From positions 1 through 64,000 of the forward strand of contig JAHDHU010000004.1 in the NCBI GenBank assembly GCA_020631135.1: 64,000 nucleotides of DNA, given 5' to 3'. Source of the stretch: Saprospiraceae bacterium. Its GTDB lineage: Bacteria > Bacteroidota > Bacteroidia > Chitinophagales > Saprospiraceae. Both the position numbers and the translations under genes were made by a program. Under the pieces are notes generated by a model. It saw only the letters and a list, made by a program, of their open reading frames with translations. It did not search any database and was not told the DNA's origin. The first letter of the stretch is position 1; every line of letters starts with the position of its first letter. Positions 34,095 to 44,138 of this stretch are shown one piece after another.

Positions 34095-36572
34095 CTAATG
34101 AACTATCAACTTGCCTGAAAAAACCTTTCTTTTAGAATTTACCATCCTTATCAAGTAAGTTCCTTCACTCAAATTGTGGCCTGATAAATCAAACCTCTTA
34201 TTTCGAATTTCATCATTTACCAATAATTTACCTATGACATTGTAAATTTCGATTTGCATATCATCTACTCCTTCAGCATCTACGTAAATAGTACTAGAAT
34301 TAGTAGCAGGATTTGGTGAAATAGAAACATTAATATTTTCTGGATTATCAATGGTGGATAACGAAGCGTCTTCTACGAAGTCAGTTCCTATTTCTAAAAA
34401 TGTTTGATTGGTGATAATGGGTTCATTAAAGTCAAAATAGATCGCTGCATCATTGTAAATAAGCTCTCCATCGGACAGATTTTCATTCATGTCAATTTGG
34501 AAACTTACAAAACCATGTGAAGCTGGTTCGTTGGTAAGACTATCCACAAGATTGATATCATTAAAAATAAACGAAACGGTTCTGTCTTCAACTACTACCT
34601 CGTGAGGATGGCTAAACGAAGTACGTTTAAAAGTACTCATGTCTAATAGTTCCGAAATGGTATCTACAACGATTACTCTAAATGCAGTATCTGTACCTGT
34701 ATTTTGAAAACGCACTTTATAATCAATGGTTTGATTTCTTTTTACGTAATGCTCATCTCCATAACCTGCAGGAATGGAAGCTTTATCATTAGGATCATAG
34801 GATCCGATATTTTCTTGACAATCGACATCTTCATAAGGTAAATAATCACTCATCGAAAAATCAGTAATAAAACCTGTACTGAAATTACCATCTTCATTTA
34901 CACCACAACCTTCAACAAAAGCGCTTGCCAATTCTGAGTAAGGAAAACCAAAAGATTGTTCGGCATTAAATCTCAATGTTTTACCATTTGCTGGAAAAAT
35001 ATAATCCGCAGATGATAATGCATTTAATTGGAAGTTTCCAACCTCTGTCATAACATCATCTTCTACCACGATAAATTCTGCTGAAGTCAACATGTTTTCA
35101 GTTCCAGTATTCCATATGGTAAACTTTACCTCGTCATTTGAGCATTCTGCAATTACATCAATGATTGGCCCTGTCCAACCTGCAAGAGCTGCTTGACATG
35201 GATCCTGTGGATAAATTGTCGCTATTGTGCAATGCGTTTCTCCAAGTTCAGCATCACAACTTACCTCTACTGACATTGTTATTGTTCCACACTCTAGTCC
35301 AACAGTACCAATGGTAAAAGTCACCAATTGACCATCAACTGTATAAGGATGAGAAGCATCCAACAAGATTAAATCTTCATCTAATTCTACTTCGATGTAA
35401 ACATTTTCAGCATCTGCTGTACCATAATTGCAATATTCTATGTGGTATGTATTTGGAAAACATCTTCTCAAAAATGGAGTGGATATATTGACTTCCATAA
35501 ACGAACAAGCGAGTTGAGCATTAGCCGTAAAATCCACAGTAGTTTGATCTCCAACATTTGGTAAACTAATCGCTATGTCATTATCACAAAATCCCCACAT
35601 AACTGAATATGGAAAAGCACTTACGGTATAATCTCCAGGAAGAACTACTCTTTTATAATTTCCATTTTCATCAGTGGATGTAAAATATTCCTCAGATCCG
35701 TTAAATATTCTTACTAACCAATTTTCTAAGTTGGTAGGATTATTAGGCGAACATCCTAGATCTTCATTTCGTGAAATATTACCGTCTACTTTTACTCCGT
35801 TGGCACTTACAGAGGCTGCAGAAGTATTTACACATATTAATTCTTGATCGGCATTCGCGAATTCTAATGCAATAGAACCAGCAACAAAGTTTTGCGAAAC
35901 ATCAACTTGGCTTGTTCCATTTTCTAGTACATCAAACTTTAAACTAAATAAAGTTTCGTTTGCATTAAAATCAGAATTTGTGCTGGTCGCATCGAACCAA
36001 ACCATATTGATCAAGCCCGGTTCGAATTCGTTTGTATTTGTAGTTCCTACTGTAGTAACGGCACCTGGCAAGAGTGCATCAAAAGCCATCATTGTTGGAT
36101 CATACTCCAAAGTCCACTGCAAGGAACCAATGGATTGGTCATTTTGCAATACTACATCAACGATAATCTCGTCAACTCCTACATCATTGACAAAATCGAT
36201 ATAGGCTGTATCAACACAACTGGTAACAAAAACATCTAAAATACCCCAACATGAATTGGAGCTTACTGGATCAGTTACTGTGTATTGGAAAGTTGTGTGG
36301 TTAAATAATTGTATCGTCAATGGATCGCCGCCTGAAAAAACATTAGTTGGATCATCTTGATCCTCTAGAGAAATTTCTAATCCTGTTATGGCAGGACCTT
36401 CTAACAACATATCTGCAGTTACAGTAATCCATCCGTCTTGGGTGGTAGTTGCATTTATTTGTTGGTTACAAATTAGAGTTTGACTTTTTATAGCAGGAAC
36501 GCAAGCCAAAAACATACAAACTGTAAGTAAAATGTGGTGGAACGTTTTCATTTTTTTCTTTTTCGTGTTCAC
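34095..36572 (-). CDS. large T9SS-secreted protein with cohesin-like and DUF7619 domains
   Basis: 825 residues, signal peptide near residues 8-30 (HHILLTVCMFLACVPAIKSQ). Residues ~120-255 look like a cohesin-type domain (GVDEIIVDVVLQNDQSIGSL, FSLKFDVLENG), ~260-345 a carboxypeptidase-regulatory/Cna-B-like repeat (STDENGNYKRVVLPGDYTV), and ~585-740 a DUF7619/DUF11-like domain beginning GSYDPNDKASIPAGYG and YKVRFQNTGTDTAF. The C-terminus is a type A T9SS sorting domain (NVSISPNPATNSSTIYV ... EGTYLIRMVNSKRKVFSGKL). It is a cell-surface or secreted protein of unknown role. Its 3' flank is the repeat region. Confidence 0.85.
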   Translation of the reverse strand: MNTKKKKMKTFHHILLTVCMFLACVPAIKSQTLICNQQINATTTQDGWITVTADMLLEGPAITGLEISLEDQDDPTNVFSGGDPLTIQLFNHTTFQYTVTDPVSSNSCWGILDVFVTSCVDTAYIDFVNDVGVDEIIVDVVLQNDQSIGSLQWTLEYDPTMMAFDALLPGAVTTVGTTNTNEFEPGLINMVWFDATSTNSDFNANETLFSLKFDVLENGTSQVDVSQNFVAGSIALEFANADQELICVNTSAASVSANGVKVDGNISRNEDLGCSPNNPTNLENWLVRIFNGSEEYFTSTDENGNYKRVVLPGDYTVSAFPYSVMWGFCDNDIAISLPNVGDQTTVDFTANAQLACSFMEVNISTPFLRRCFPNTYHIEYCNYGTADAENVYIEVELDEDLILLDASHPYTVDGQLVTFTIGTVGLECGTITMSVEVSCDAELGETHCTIATIYPQDPCQAALAGWTGPIIDVIAECSNDEVKFTIWNTGTENMLTSAEFIVVEDDVMTEVGNFQLNALSSADYIFPANGKTLRFNAEQSFGFPYSELASAFVEGCGVNEDGNFSTGFITDFSMSDYLPYEDVDCQENIGSYDPNDKASIPAGYGDEHYVKRNQTIDYKVRFQNTGTDTAFRVIVVDTISELLDMSTFKRTSFSHPHEVVVEDRTVSFIFNDINLVDSLTNEPASHGFVSFQIDMNENLSDGELIYNDAAIYFDFNEPIITNQTFLEIGTDFVEDASLSTIDNPENINVSISPNPATNSSTIYVDAEGVDDMQIEIYNVIGKLLVNDEIRNKRFDLSGHNLSEGTYLIRMVNSKRKVFSGKLIVH

Positions 36573-36714
36573 GGGATATTCCCTTTTGACTCAAAGATGA
36601 GGGCTAAAAAGAGAATAAAAAACAACATAATTACCTAATTGTAATTATTTTTAACTAACTATACAAATATTATTCATTGATTATCAGTATTTTACGCACT
36701 TAATAGTAAACATC

Positions 36715-38109
36715 ATGCATTCAAAATTATATTCTCTGCTCAGTAGTTTAAATAATAAAATGCTGATTTCAATAGAAAGTTATCTCAATGCCACTTTTGG
36801 CTCTAATCATGAATATATACTACTATATAATGCCATAACTAGACATTTAGCTGCACCGACTAATCAATTTATAAAGGAAAGCATTTTTGCTGATATATAT
36901 CCGGATAAAAGCTTTGACGATCAAAAATGGAGATTAATTAATAGTCAGGTCTTAAAAAAGATTGAAAGACATCTTGCGGTTCAAAAAATATTAGAAAACA
37001 ATGAATTGATGCACCTAAAAATTCTTGAAACCTACAAAGAGTTGAATTTAAAATCCCACTACGAGTCTCATTTAAAAACGGCCAGAAAATCATTCGCGAA
37101 TGCGAGAATAAAAGATACCAATCATCATGATTTACTTATTGAATTAGAACACGAACAATCTGAATTTTTACTATCTCAAAAGAGGAATCAAAAATTAAAC
37201 ATCCAAGAGACCTTGGATCAGGTTGATATATCTTTTTTAATAAAGAAGTTGAAATTTGCCTGTTCTGCACTCGCTCACGAATCTGTCTTTTCGATAAATT
37301 ATGACTACGGAATATTACAAATAGGGTTGGAAAGTATTAAGTACTTGGATTTAAGTCAATATCCTGCATTAGACCTCTACTATTCGTGTTACCTCATGCT
37401 CAGAGAACCCGATCAACTTGATCGATTTGTAAATTTTCGTAAAAATATTTCTAGGTATCAGAACTATTTTAAAAAGTCCGAAATAAGATCTATTTATCTC
37501 TTGGGAATAAACATGTGCATCCGAAGGTTAAACAAAGGGGATCAGCAGTTTGGTAAAATTGGATTGGAAATGTACGAGGAAGCCTTAAATAATAAGCACC
37601 TCTTTATTAACAATAAGTTATCGCGATATAGCTATCGAAATATTGCAATGATGGCCATTAGATCTGGAGACTTTATTTGGGCAAATAAGTTTACTGAAGA
37701 TTATAAAGTCTATTTGAAAAAATCGGACATGAATAGTGCTTACCATTTAAACAAAGCGTTGATCCACTATCATCAAAGTGAACTGGAGGCTGCTAGAGAC
37801 AATATCATAGAAGCAGATTTTAAAGATCATCTAATCAATTTAGCCGCAAAAACACTACAAGCAAAGATTTACTTTGAGTTAGATGAATATAATTTATTGC
37901 TATCCCATCTTGATAGTATGGAGATGTATATTATTCGAAAAAAGGTTTTAGGCTATCACAAGCAGAATTACAAAAACTTCATTTCTTTTAGCAGAAAGTT
38001 AATTCGATTACCACAGTACGATAAGAAAAAGAAACTTAAACTGAAAGATCAAATCAATGAGGAAAAAATACTCATTGAAAAAAAATGGTTTAATCAGCAA
38101 TTGGCTTAA
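36715..38109 (+). CDS. hypothetical helical-repeat protein
   Basis: 464 residues without a signal peptide or membrane segments. Composition and periodicity suggest an all-alpha TPR-like solenoid (for example ALIHYHQSELEAARDNIIEA and KTLQAKIYFELDEYNLLLSH), with a basic C-terminal tail. I do not recognise a named family; similar lone proteins occur in Saprospiria-type genomes. It is divergent from the T9SS gene (142 bp) and converges with the anti-sigma-barrel gene, only 4 bp apart. Confidence 0.7.
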   Translation: MHSKLYSLLSSLNNKMLISIESYLNATFGSNHEYILLYNAITRHLAAPTNQFIKESIFADIYPDKSFDDQKWRLINSQVLKKIERHLAVQKILENNELMHLKILETYKELNLKSHYESHLKTARKSFANARIKDTNHHDLLIELEHEQSEFLLSQKRNQKLNIQETLDQVDISFLIKKLKFACSALAHESVFSINYDYGILQIGLESIKYLDLSQYPALDLYYSCYLMLREPDQLDRFVNFRKNISRYQNYFKKSEIRSIYLLGINMCIRRLNKGDQQFGKIGLEMYEEALNNKHLFINNKLSRYSYRNIAMMAIRSGDFIWANKFTEDYKVYLKKSDMNSAYHLNKALIHYHQSELEAARDNIIEADFKDHLINLAAKTLQAKIYFELDEYNLLLSHLDSMEMYIIRKKVLGYHKQNYKNFISFSRKLIRLPQYDKKKKLKLKDQINEEKILIEKKWFNQQLA

Positions 38110-38113
38110 AGAA

Positions 38114-39460
38114 CTAAAATTTTCTAGATAGCCTCATCCCTAATCCCAAATTGATATACCTCTGTTCGATCGAATAAACATCTGGATTGGTAAACGATTT
38201 GCCATAATATTTAAAACTAGGCAAAATACTTAGTTTCCAATTGTCATTTATCCTTTGATGATAACCAATGAGAAATTCATAACTCACTCCTAAATTTTTC
38301 CTAAAATATTCTGAATTGGAAACTTCCAAAAATTCATCAAAATTTATGATGTTTCCTTTTGTGGCGGTTGAAATATTAAAGATTAGTCCCGCTTGAACCG
38401 ACAAAGCTTGGTGGCCCAGTTGCCAAGAGTAACCTAATCTTAAGGGAACATCAATCATTCTGATCTTATTATATCTAACCCTTTCTCTAACAAAAATATT
38501 TTGATAAACTCCAGTTCCTGCCAATTCTTCAGGTGTGGGTACCAGCAATTCTTCCGTTACTGAACTCAAAATCGAACGATCATTTATCTGATTATAATTG
38601 AGACCTGTGGAAATTACAAAACCACTGCGATGTTGTAAATCGAAATTTATTCCAAGCCCCCATTCTTCCATAAACTTTTCACTTCGCAATCTATAATCCA
38701 ATCCTTGCTCCAGCGAATCTTTGCTCTTTAAATTTCTCCAGCCTTTTAAATAGCTACCGCTTACCCCAATGGCTTTTGTCCAATTTTCACTTCTCTCAAT
38801 GGTCTCTTTAGGTAAAAGAAAAACATCTGAATCTATCTGAATCAAATTTCTGTCAAAAAGAAGATTCGTAGGATTCGAACTTTGAATTTGTGGCAATAAT
38901 CCTAACGTTGCCAATCTTGGATTATCATATTTTTCATTGATTTGGCTAGAATTCGCTTTAGAAAATGAAACATTCAAAGCTCCTTTCCTTTTAGGTAATA
39001 AAGAATGAATGTTGGAATTTACTTTTTCTCTAAATACTTCTGTCATTGTGATACCTACAATATTTGGGGAGTCACTTTGTTTTTTTGATTTTAATTTTTG
39101 CTTAGAAATTGGGTATGCTTCAACTGATTCTGTTATCTCTTTTTTTACTTCTTGTAGAATCAGCTCTTGGTCATCTTCGATTATATCATGAGATGAATAA
39201 TTTGAATTTGAAACTGCCTCAGTCTCGAATGTTTGACTTTCGGAAGCTAAACCAAATTGATCCTCCGTCTCATTATTCAAAAATAAATTTATCACAATGC
39301 CCATTATGATTACTCCGATTAGTCCAGAAATAATCCATAAAAAAGGCCTTTTCTTTCTTTTCTTCTTTTGAATGTTATCCCATATCAAATCTGGGTCAAC
39401 CTCAGAATGATGATCAAATACTTGATCCTTTATGTATTCTTCTAACCTGTCCTTACCCAT
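38114..39460 (-). CDS. anti-sigma-like cytoplasmic segment and membrane helix fused to a C-terminal beta-barrel
   Basis: 448 residues. The N-terminus (DRLEEYIKDQVFDHHSEVDP) is a short soluble segment typical of genes directly after ECF sigma factors. One membrane helix follows (FLWIISGLIGVIIMGIVINL, ~39-60), then a long low-complexity polar linker, and the last ~230 residues have the strand pattern of an outer-membrane barrel (RLGYSWQLGHQALSVQAGLI, ending LGLGMRLSRKF). If both predictions hold it spans the envelope, with cytoplasmic, inner-membrane and outer-membrane parts. The gene overlaps the sigma gene by 19 bp. Confidence 0.72.
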   Translation of the reverse strand: MGKDRLEEYIKDQVFDHHSEVDPDLIWDNIQKKKRKKRPFLWIISGLIGVIIMGIVINLFLNNETEDQFGLASESQTFETEAVSNSNYSSHDIIEDDQELILQEVKKEITESVEAYPISKQKLKSKKQSDSPNIVGITMTEVFREKVNSNIHSLLPKRKGALNVSFSKANSSQINEKYDNPRLATLGLLPQIQSSNPTNLLFDRNLIQIDSDVFLLPKETIERSENWTKAIGVSGSYLKGWRNLKSKDSLEQGLDYRLRSEKFMEEWGLGINFDLQHRSGFVISTGLNYNQINDRSILSSVTEELLVPTPEELAGTGVYQNIFVRERVRYNKIRMIDVPLRLGYSWQLGHQALSVQAGLIFNISTATKGNIINFDEFLEVSNSEYFRKNLGVSYEFLIGYHQRINDNWKLSILPSFKYYGKSFTNPDVYSIEQRYINLGLGMRLSRKF

Positions 39461-39996
39461 GACATATGTTCTTTGTTAGCTAATATTTTTTTTCGTAAAA
39501 GTGATTTTGCCCTTGATAAATTTGATCGCGAACTTGCCTCTTCTATTTCTAAAAGTTGAGCTATTTCTTTATGGCTATATCCTTCGACACAATTTAAATT
39601 AAATACAAGTCTATATTTTTCAGGCAATTCTTTTATCAACTCCAGCAACTCTTCAGCATTCAATTTTTGATAAATATCAGGATCTACAGAGGTTACTTTA
39701 ATCTCATCACTTTCGAGATTATTAGTTTTTAACCTGTTCTTTTTGATTGCCTGTAAAGCAGTATTGATGGTTATCTTTCTCATCCATCCTTCAAAACTTC
39801 CACGGGAATCATCATACTGGTTAATCGCTTTAAAAATTCTTATAAAAGAATCTTGAAGTATATCCTGAGCTCCATAATGTGCTAGTGCATACCTCCTGCT
39901 AACGGTCATTAACATGGGTGCATATCGGCGCACCAATTCCCTTTGTCCTTTCGGACTACCCTTTATACAAGCACTTATTATTTCGGCTACGGTCAT
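39442..39996 (-). CDS. ECF-type sigma-70 factor
   Basis: 184 residues: region 2 in QDILQDSFIRIFKAINQYDD and FEGWMRKITINTAL, region 4 in LPEKYRLVFNLNCVEGYSHK followed by IAQLLEIEEASSRSNLSRAK. It should direct RNA polymerase to a dedicated promoter set and be held by the product of the overlapping downstream gene. The downstream partner is not FecR and no TonB receptor follows, so this is a different regulatory type from the system at 22-27 kb. Confidence 0.88.
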   Translation of the reverse strand: MTVAEIISACIKGSPKGQRELVRRYAPMLMTVSRRYALAHYGAQDILQDSFIRIFKAINQYDDSRGSFEGWMRKITINTALQAIKKNRLKTNNLESDEIKVTSVDPDIYQKLNAEELLELIKELPEKYRLVFNLNCVEGYSHKEIAQLLEIEEASSRSNLSRAKSLLRKKILANKEHMSWVRTG

Positions 39997-40071
39997 AAAA
40001 GTGGAGCGTAAAAATGGAGAGAACCATAAGCTCCTAATTTGTGGTTCTCTCCGAATATAAAACGGTTAATA

Positions 40072-41832
40072 TTAATTTTCTCGTTCGACCCTAAATTCAC
40101 CGGAGAATTGTTCCGCTACCCCATTTACATCTAAAATACCATCAAAATTGCCTTCATAATATTCTCCTACATTGTTGGCAACTTCAGTAAATGTTACATT
40201 CATTTGTTGACATCCTTGACAAGATGCCCAAAAGAAAATATCATTTTGTGTAATGCCACCTAAACTCATATAATCTGGATTAGTGATAACGTTTAATGGA
40301 GGATCTTGAAAGTACAAGTTTACCGTTGTCGAATCCAAATTTGTACCCGAAATGATCGGACCTCCATCCCATACAGCCTCTGGATCTAAAATACTGTAAG
40401 TTTCAGATTGATATTCAAAATTGAAATACTCATCTATCAATTCACAAGTAGAAATGATTCCGAAGTCAACAGTCCCTGATGTAGGAATTGGAAGAATGAC
40501 AGGATCACTTCTCAATGCATCGTCATAATCGTAAGCAGTAAGTTCTATATTAAGAACTTGGTCACAGTTATAATATGGAAGAGAAATTTCTCCATTGGCA
40601 TCAGGAGGCAACAAATAATATTCTCCATTTTCACTTTCAATTTTGAGATAACCATTTACCAAAGGAGTTGTACCATCACATTTTCTCAAAGATCCTTCAA
40701 CTAAAGTGTATCCATCCCCTGGATTGGTCACATTTACATTTGGATGTGTAGTATCATCACTAAATGGTCCTAAATTTTCGGAATGAATTACTTCACCACA
40801 ATAATCCAAAACTTCCATTATCAATAAATTATTTTTTGGGACTTTTAACGAATAGGTTCCATCAGTCTGAATCCAAGCATAGCCAAAAGTTGCATCTTCA
40901 GCAATAAATCTGACACGAGTTAAGTGCATTGGATTACTATTAAGATCAGTAATGCTACCGGTCAACTCAATAAAATTTTCTGGAATATCACAATTCCAAA
41001 ACGAAAAGTGACTTACTCTGGCCTCGTATGTTCCATTTATCAGTGGGGCTTCCCCGTCTTCTAACCAATAACCTGAGCCTTCATCGAAGTGCCATAACGG
41101 AATAGTCGTAGGTGCATTAGAAACCATTACGTCAGGTATTGGGAAAGTCAAATTGGCATGTTTGCCATCTAATAAGTTAAGATCGTTTCCATTATCATCT
41201 TCCAATTCTACAGCCATCATCCCATAAGTTCCAAGTTGTTGGAATTGTTGATCTGCGTTTACGGCCCTCAAATCACCGGGCATAGTAAATATTAAATCTG
41301 TAGATGAAGGGTCATACCAATGTGCATAAACATTTACATTTCCAGAAAAGGCATCACCATTTCCATCGGCAATTACATCTTCTATAAAGTTAATCTGAGC
41401 TCCTCCATTGGTTGTAAAAGAACCACCAATGTCAGAAGAAAAATTACCAACTAAACTTCTTTCAACTAAATGAAGTTCTGTGTATACTCTTTGACCATTT
41501 TGGGGTTGGACAAATTTAGATCCCAAAAAATAACCCGATTTACTTACTGTAATATTGGTGCCATACTGATTCATTTGCATTTCACCAGTTCTAAAAGCAC
41601 CATCTTCATTTGTAAGTGCGACCAATTCTCCGTCTACTTCTACATTAGCACCTTCGATAGCTTTTCCAGATTGATCTTTTACTAACCCAATTAGCGTAGC
41701 TTGTACAGAAATATTGGGAGGATCAATGGGAATGGTAGTGATCGGTCCATCTTTATCTTCATCTTGGCGACATGATATCAAACAGAGAGAAACCATTAAA
41801 AACAAAAAACTTATTTTACTAAACGACTTCAT
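40072..41832 (-). CDS. large lipoprotein with carboxypeptidase-regulatory-like domain
   Basis: 586 residues; lipoprotein signal FLMVSLCLISCRQDED (Cys ~21). Residues ~45-125 are a carboxypeptidase-regulatory-like beta-sandwich (LVKDQSGKAIEGANVEVDGE), ~285-360 looks like another such repeat (SITDLNSNPMHLTRVRF), and the segment with WLEDGEAPLINGTYEARV and HFSFWNCD resembles the FAM171-like module of bacterial surface lipoproteins. No enzymatic motif is visible. It lies 75 bp upstream of nothing on its strand but 75 bp downstream of the sigma gene, and might be a member of that sigma factor's regulon; this is a guess from position. Confidence 0.75.
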   Translation of the reverse strand: MKSFSKISFLFLMVSLCLISCRQDEDKDGPITTIPIDPPNISVQATLIGLVKDQSGKAIEGANVEVDGELVALTNEDGAFRTGEMQMNQYGTNITVSKSGYFLGSKFVQPQNGQRVYTELHLVERSLVGNFSSDIGGSFTTNGGAQINFIEDVIADGNGDAFSGNVNVYAHWYDPSSTDLIFTMPGDLRAVNADQQFQQLGTYGMMAVELEDDNGNDLNLLDGKHANLTFPIPDVMVSNAPTTIPLWHFDEGSGYWLEDGEAPLINGTYEARVSHFSFWNCDIPENFIELTGSITDLNSNPMHLTRVRFIAEDATFGYAWIQTDGTYSLKVPKNNLLIMEVLDYCGEVIHSENLGPFSDDTTHPNVNVTNPGDGYTLVEGSLRKCDGTTPLVNGYLKIESENGEYYLLPPDANGEISLPYYNCDQVLNIELTAYDYDDALRSDPVILPIPTSGTVDFGIISTCELIDEYFNFEYQSETYSILDPEAVWDGGPIISGTNLDSTTVNLYFQDPPLNVITNPDYMSLGGITQNDIFFWASCQGCQQMNVTFTEVANNVGEYYEGNFDGILDVNGVAEQFSGEFRVEREN

Positions 41833-41933
41833 ATTTTCTTTTTTTTTAAAAAATTTGGTGGTTACGAATTAACTAATGTTGTATGCATACACTCACTATA
41901 TTCTTTTCTAAATAAAAACGTTGCGTCAAGCTC

Positions 41934-41969
41934 AAAAAAAAATTCCTTACTCGAAGTGAGTAAGGAATT
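41934..41969 (-). terminator. intrinsic terminator of ahcY
   Basis: A 12-bp perfect stem (41941-41952 with 41958-41969) and five-base loop; on the minus strand it is followed by nine U residues. It lies 40 bp after the ahcY stop codon. Confidence 0.9.
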
Positions 41970-42008
41970 ATTATAACATTCGCCGAAAGGCGTAAATAAA
42001 ACTTCTAA

Positions 42009-43322
42009 TTAATATCTATAATATTCTGGCTTATAAGGACCTTCCAAAGGTACGTTTATATAATCCGCCTGATCTTTAGACATTTCCTCCAGTTCTACTC
42101 CAATTTTAGCCAAGTGTAATCTTGCTACTTTCTCATCCAAGTGCTTAGGTAACATATATACTTTGTTCTCGTACTTATCTGTATGCTGCCATAATTCCAA
42201 TTGGGCCAATACTTGGTTGGTAAATGAATTTGACATTACAAATGAAGGGTGACCTGTAGCGCAACCCAAGTTTACCAATCGACCTTCTGCCAAAACTAGA
42301 ATGTCCTTCCCGTCTAAAGTATACTTATCTACCTGAGGTTTGATTTCTATTTTCTCAGCTCCTGATTCATTGTTTAACCAGTTCATATCAATCTCATTAT
42401 CGAAATGACCAATATTACAAACGATGGTTTTATCATTCATTTGCTTAAAATGTTCGGCTCTGATAATATCTTTATTACCTGTTGCTGTAACGACGATGTT
42501 TGCGTCTTTAAGTGCAGTACTCATCTTCTTAACTGCGAAACCATCCATAGCAGCTTGTAAAGCACAAATCGGATCGATTTCAGTAACTACTACCCTACAA
42601 CCAGCACCTTGCAACGAAGCCGCAGATCCTTTACCTACATCTCCATATCCAGCAACCACAGCAACTTTACCTGCCATCATTACATCAGTGGCTCTTCTGA
42701 TTGCATCTACACAAGATTCTTTACAACCGTATTTATTATCAAATTTTGACTTTGTAACTGAGTCATTAATATTAATTGCAGGCAAGGCCAGAGTACCGTT
42801 GATTTCTCTTTCATAAAGTCTATGCACTCCGGTGGTTGTTTCTTCCGAGATTCCTCGAATGTCACTCACCATTTCTGGAAAACGATCCAAGACCATATTG
42901 GTCAAATCTCCACCATCATCTAAGATCATGTTCAATGGTTTCCCATCCGGGAATGCAGTGAGCGTTTGTTCTATACACCAGTCAAATTCTTCTTCGTTCA
43001 TTCCTTTCCAGGCAAATACTGGAACACCGGCAGCAGCTATTGCAGCAGCCGCATGATCTTGAGTTGAGAATATGTTACATGAGGACCAAGTAACATCAGC
43101 TCCCAATTCCACAAGTGTTTCGATTAACACAGCTGTTTGGATGGTCATGTGAAGACATCCCGCTATCCTAGCACCTTTCAATGGTTTAGAATCACCAAAT
43201 TCTTCTCTTAATGACATTAAACCAGGCATTTCTGCTTCGGCCAATTCTATTTCTTTTCTTCCCCAATCAGCAAGGTTAATATCTTTTACTTTGTAGTTCA
43301 ATTTTGTTTCTGTTGCTTGCAT
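42009..43322 (-). CDS. ahcY: adenosylhomocysteinase
   Basis: Hydrolyses S-adenosylhomocysteine to adenosine and homocysteine in the cytoplasm, closing the methylation cycle. 437 residues. Seen: the substrate-site stretch [17 protein letters not shown], the NAD-binding [19 protein letters not shown], and the C-terminal [10 protein letters not shown] that completes the active site of the neighbouring subunit. Transcribed alone from a TACTTTTG promoter 23 bases upstream of its ATG and ended by a strong terminator. Confidence 0.98.
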   Translation of the reverse strand: MQATETKLNYKVKDINLADWGRKEIELAEAEMPGLMSLREEFGDSKPLKGARIAGCLHMTIQTAVLIETLVELGADVTWSSCNIFSTQDHAAAAIAAAGVPVFAWKGMNEEEFDWCIEQTLTAFPDGKPLNMILDDGGDLTNMVLDRFPEMVSDIRGISEETTTGVHRLYEREINGTLALPAININDSVTKSKFDNKYGCKESCVDAIRRATDVMMAGKVAVVAGYGDVGKGSAASLQGAGCRVVVTEIDPICALQAAMDGFAVKKMSTALKDANIVVTATGNKDIIRAEHFKQMNDKTIVCNIGHFDNEIDMNWLNNESGAEKIEIKPQVDKYTLDGKDILVLAEGRLVNLGCATGHPSFVMSNSFTNQVLAQLELWQHTDKYENKVYMLPKHLDEKVARLHLAKIGVELEEMSKDQADYINVPLEGPYKPEYYRY

Positions 43323-43345
43323 TAAATATGTTTCTAAATTTTGTG

Positions 43346-43353
43346 CAAAAGTA
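43346..43353 (-). promoter_or_regulatory. Bacteroidota-type -7 promoter element for ahcY
   Basis: On the minus strand TACTTTTG, an exact TAnnTTTG match, ends 23 bases before the ahcY ATG. The spacing equals that of pheS, gyrB and skp. Confidence 0.6.
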
Positions 43354-43382
43354 CAACTGTACAGCGTTAATTGCTTTAAAAT

Positions 43383-44138
43383 TTAACTGAATAACACATT
43401 TGCTACCAATCTTTCGATTGTGGGTTCTTCACTACAACCGAGTGGCTCGATTGTTATATTCAAGGATTCCGCATTATCGAGGTAATCTATTTCGACAAAT
43501 TCTTGGGTTGATTGGAAAGTCCCACGACTGATCATCTTATGATTTTTATCGGCCCAAATTTGATAACATTGATTTTTTTCAAGAGCTGGTAAATTTCTAA
43601 TTTGTAGCAAAGCCTCGTTGTAATTCCGATTCCAAAAGACCACGGCTTCTGAGTTGTTACCAAAAGATTCACCTGTGAGTACGAAGGTTTTGGTACTTGC
43701 ATCTTTTATAAATTTTAATTGCCCTGCTTTAACCGCAAACATTTGATTTTTTTCCTCGCATTTATCCTTTAATAAGGCGTAATCTTCTTGTAAGCGAGAC
43801 AACTCTTGCTTAGCATTCCACCAAAAAAATGCAGCGGTTAACAAAGCCAAAGCTAAAATGCCACTTAGTAAACCCGAAGTATTGATAGAGGAAGTACTGG
43901 GATTAGGATTTTCCTGAGAAATACGATCCATTAATTGACTTTTAATGGCATGAGGTACTTCAATGGCATTTTCATCCGCCATGTTTTCTATGGCTATCTG
44001 GTAATCTTCGTAAGCTTTTTTTACTTGAGGATAGGCATCAATGTATTTTTCCATCTGAAGACTTTGTTCTTCAGTGCAATCACCCATTAAATAAGATTCT
44101 AATAGGCCGCTTTCTAATATTTGCTTTACCCTATCCAT
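43383..44138 (-). CDS. RskA-like anti-sigma factor
   Basis: 251 residues: a cytoplasmic N-terminal sigma-binding region of ~80 residues (LLESYLMGDCTEEQSLQME, with an anti-sigma zinc-finger-like position but no HxxxCxxC), a membrane helix (LLSGILALALLTAAFFWWN, ~88-107), and a periplasmic RskA domain (GQLKFIKDASTKTFVLTG; LPALEKNQCYQIWADKN). It should sequester the ECF sigma factor encoded just upstream, whose gene it overlaps by 13 bp. The ahcY promoter lies just beyond its 3' end, so ahcY is separately expressed. Confidence 0.88.
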   Translation of the reverse strand: MDRVKQILESGLLESYLMGDCTEEQSLQMEKYIDAYPQVKKAYEDYQIAIENMADENAIEVPHAIKSQLMDRISQENPNPSTSSINTSGLLSGILALALLTAAFFWWNAKQELSRLQEDYALLKDKCEEKNQMFAVKAGQLKFIKDASTKTFVLTGESFGNNSEAVVFWNRNYNEALLQIRNLPALEKNQCYQIWADKNHKMISRGTFQSTQEFVEIDYLDNAESLNITIEPLGCSEEPTIERLVANVLFS

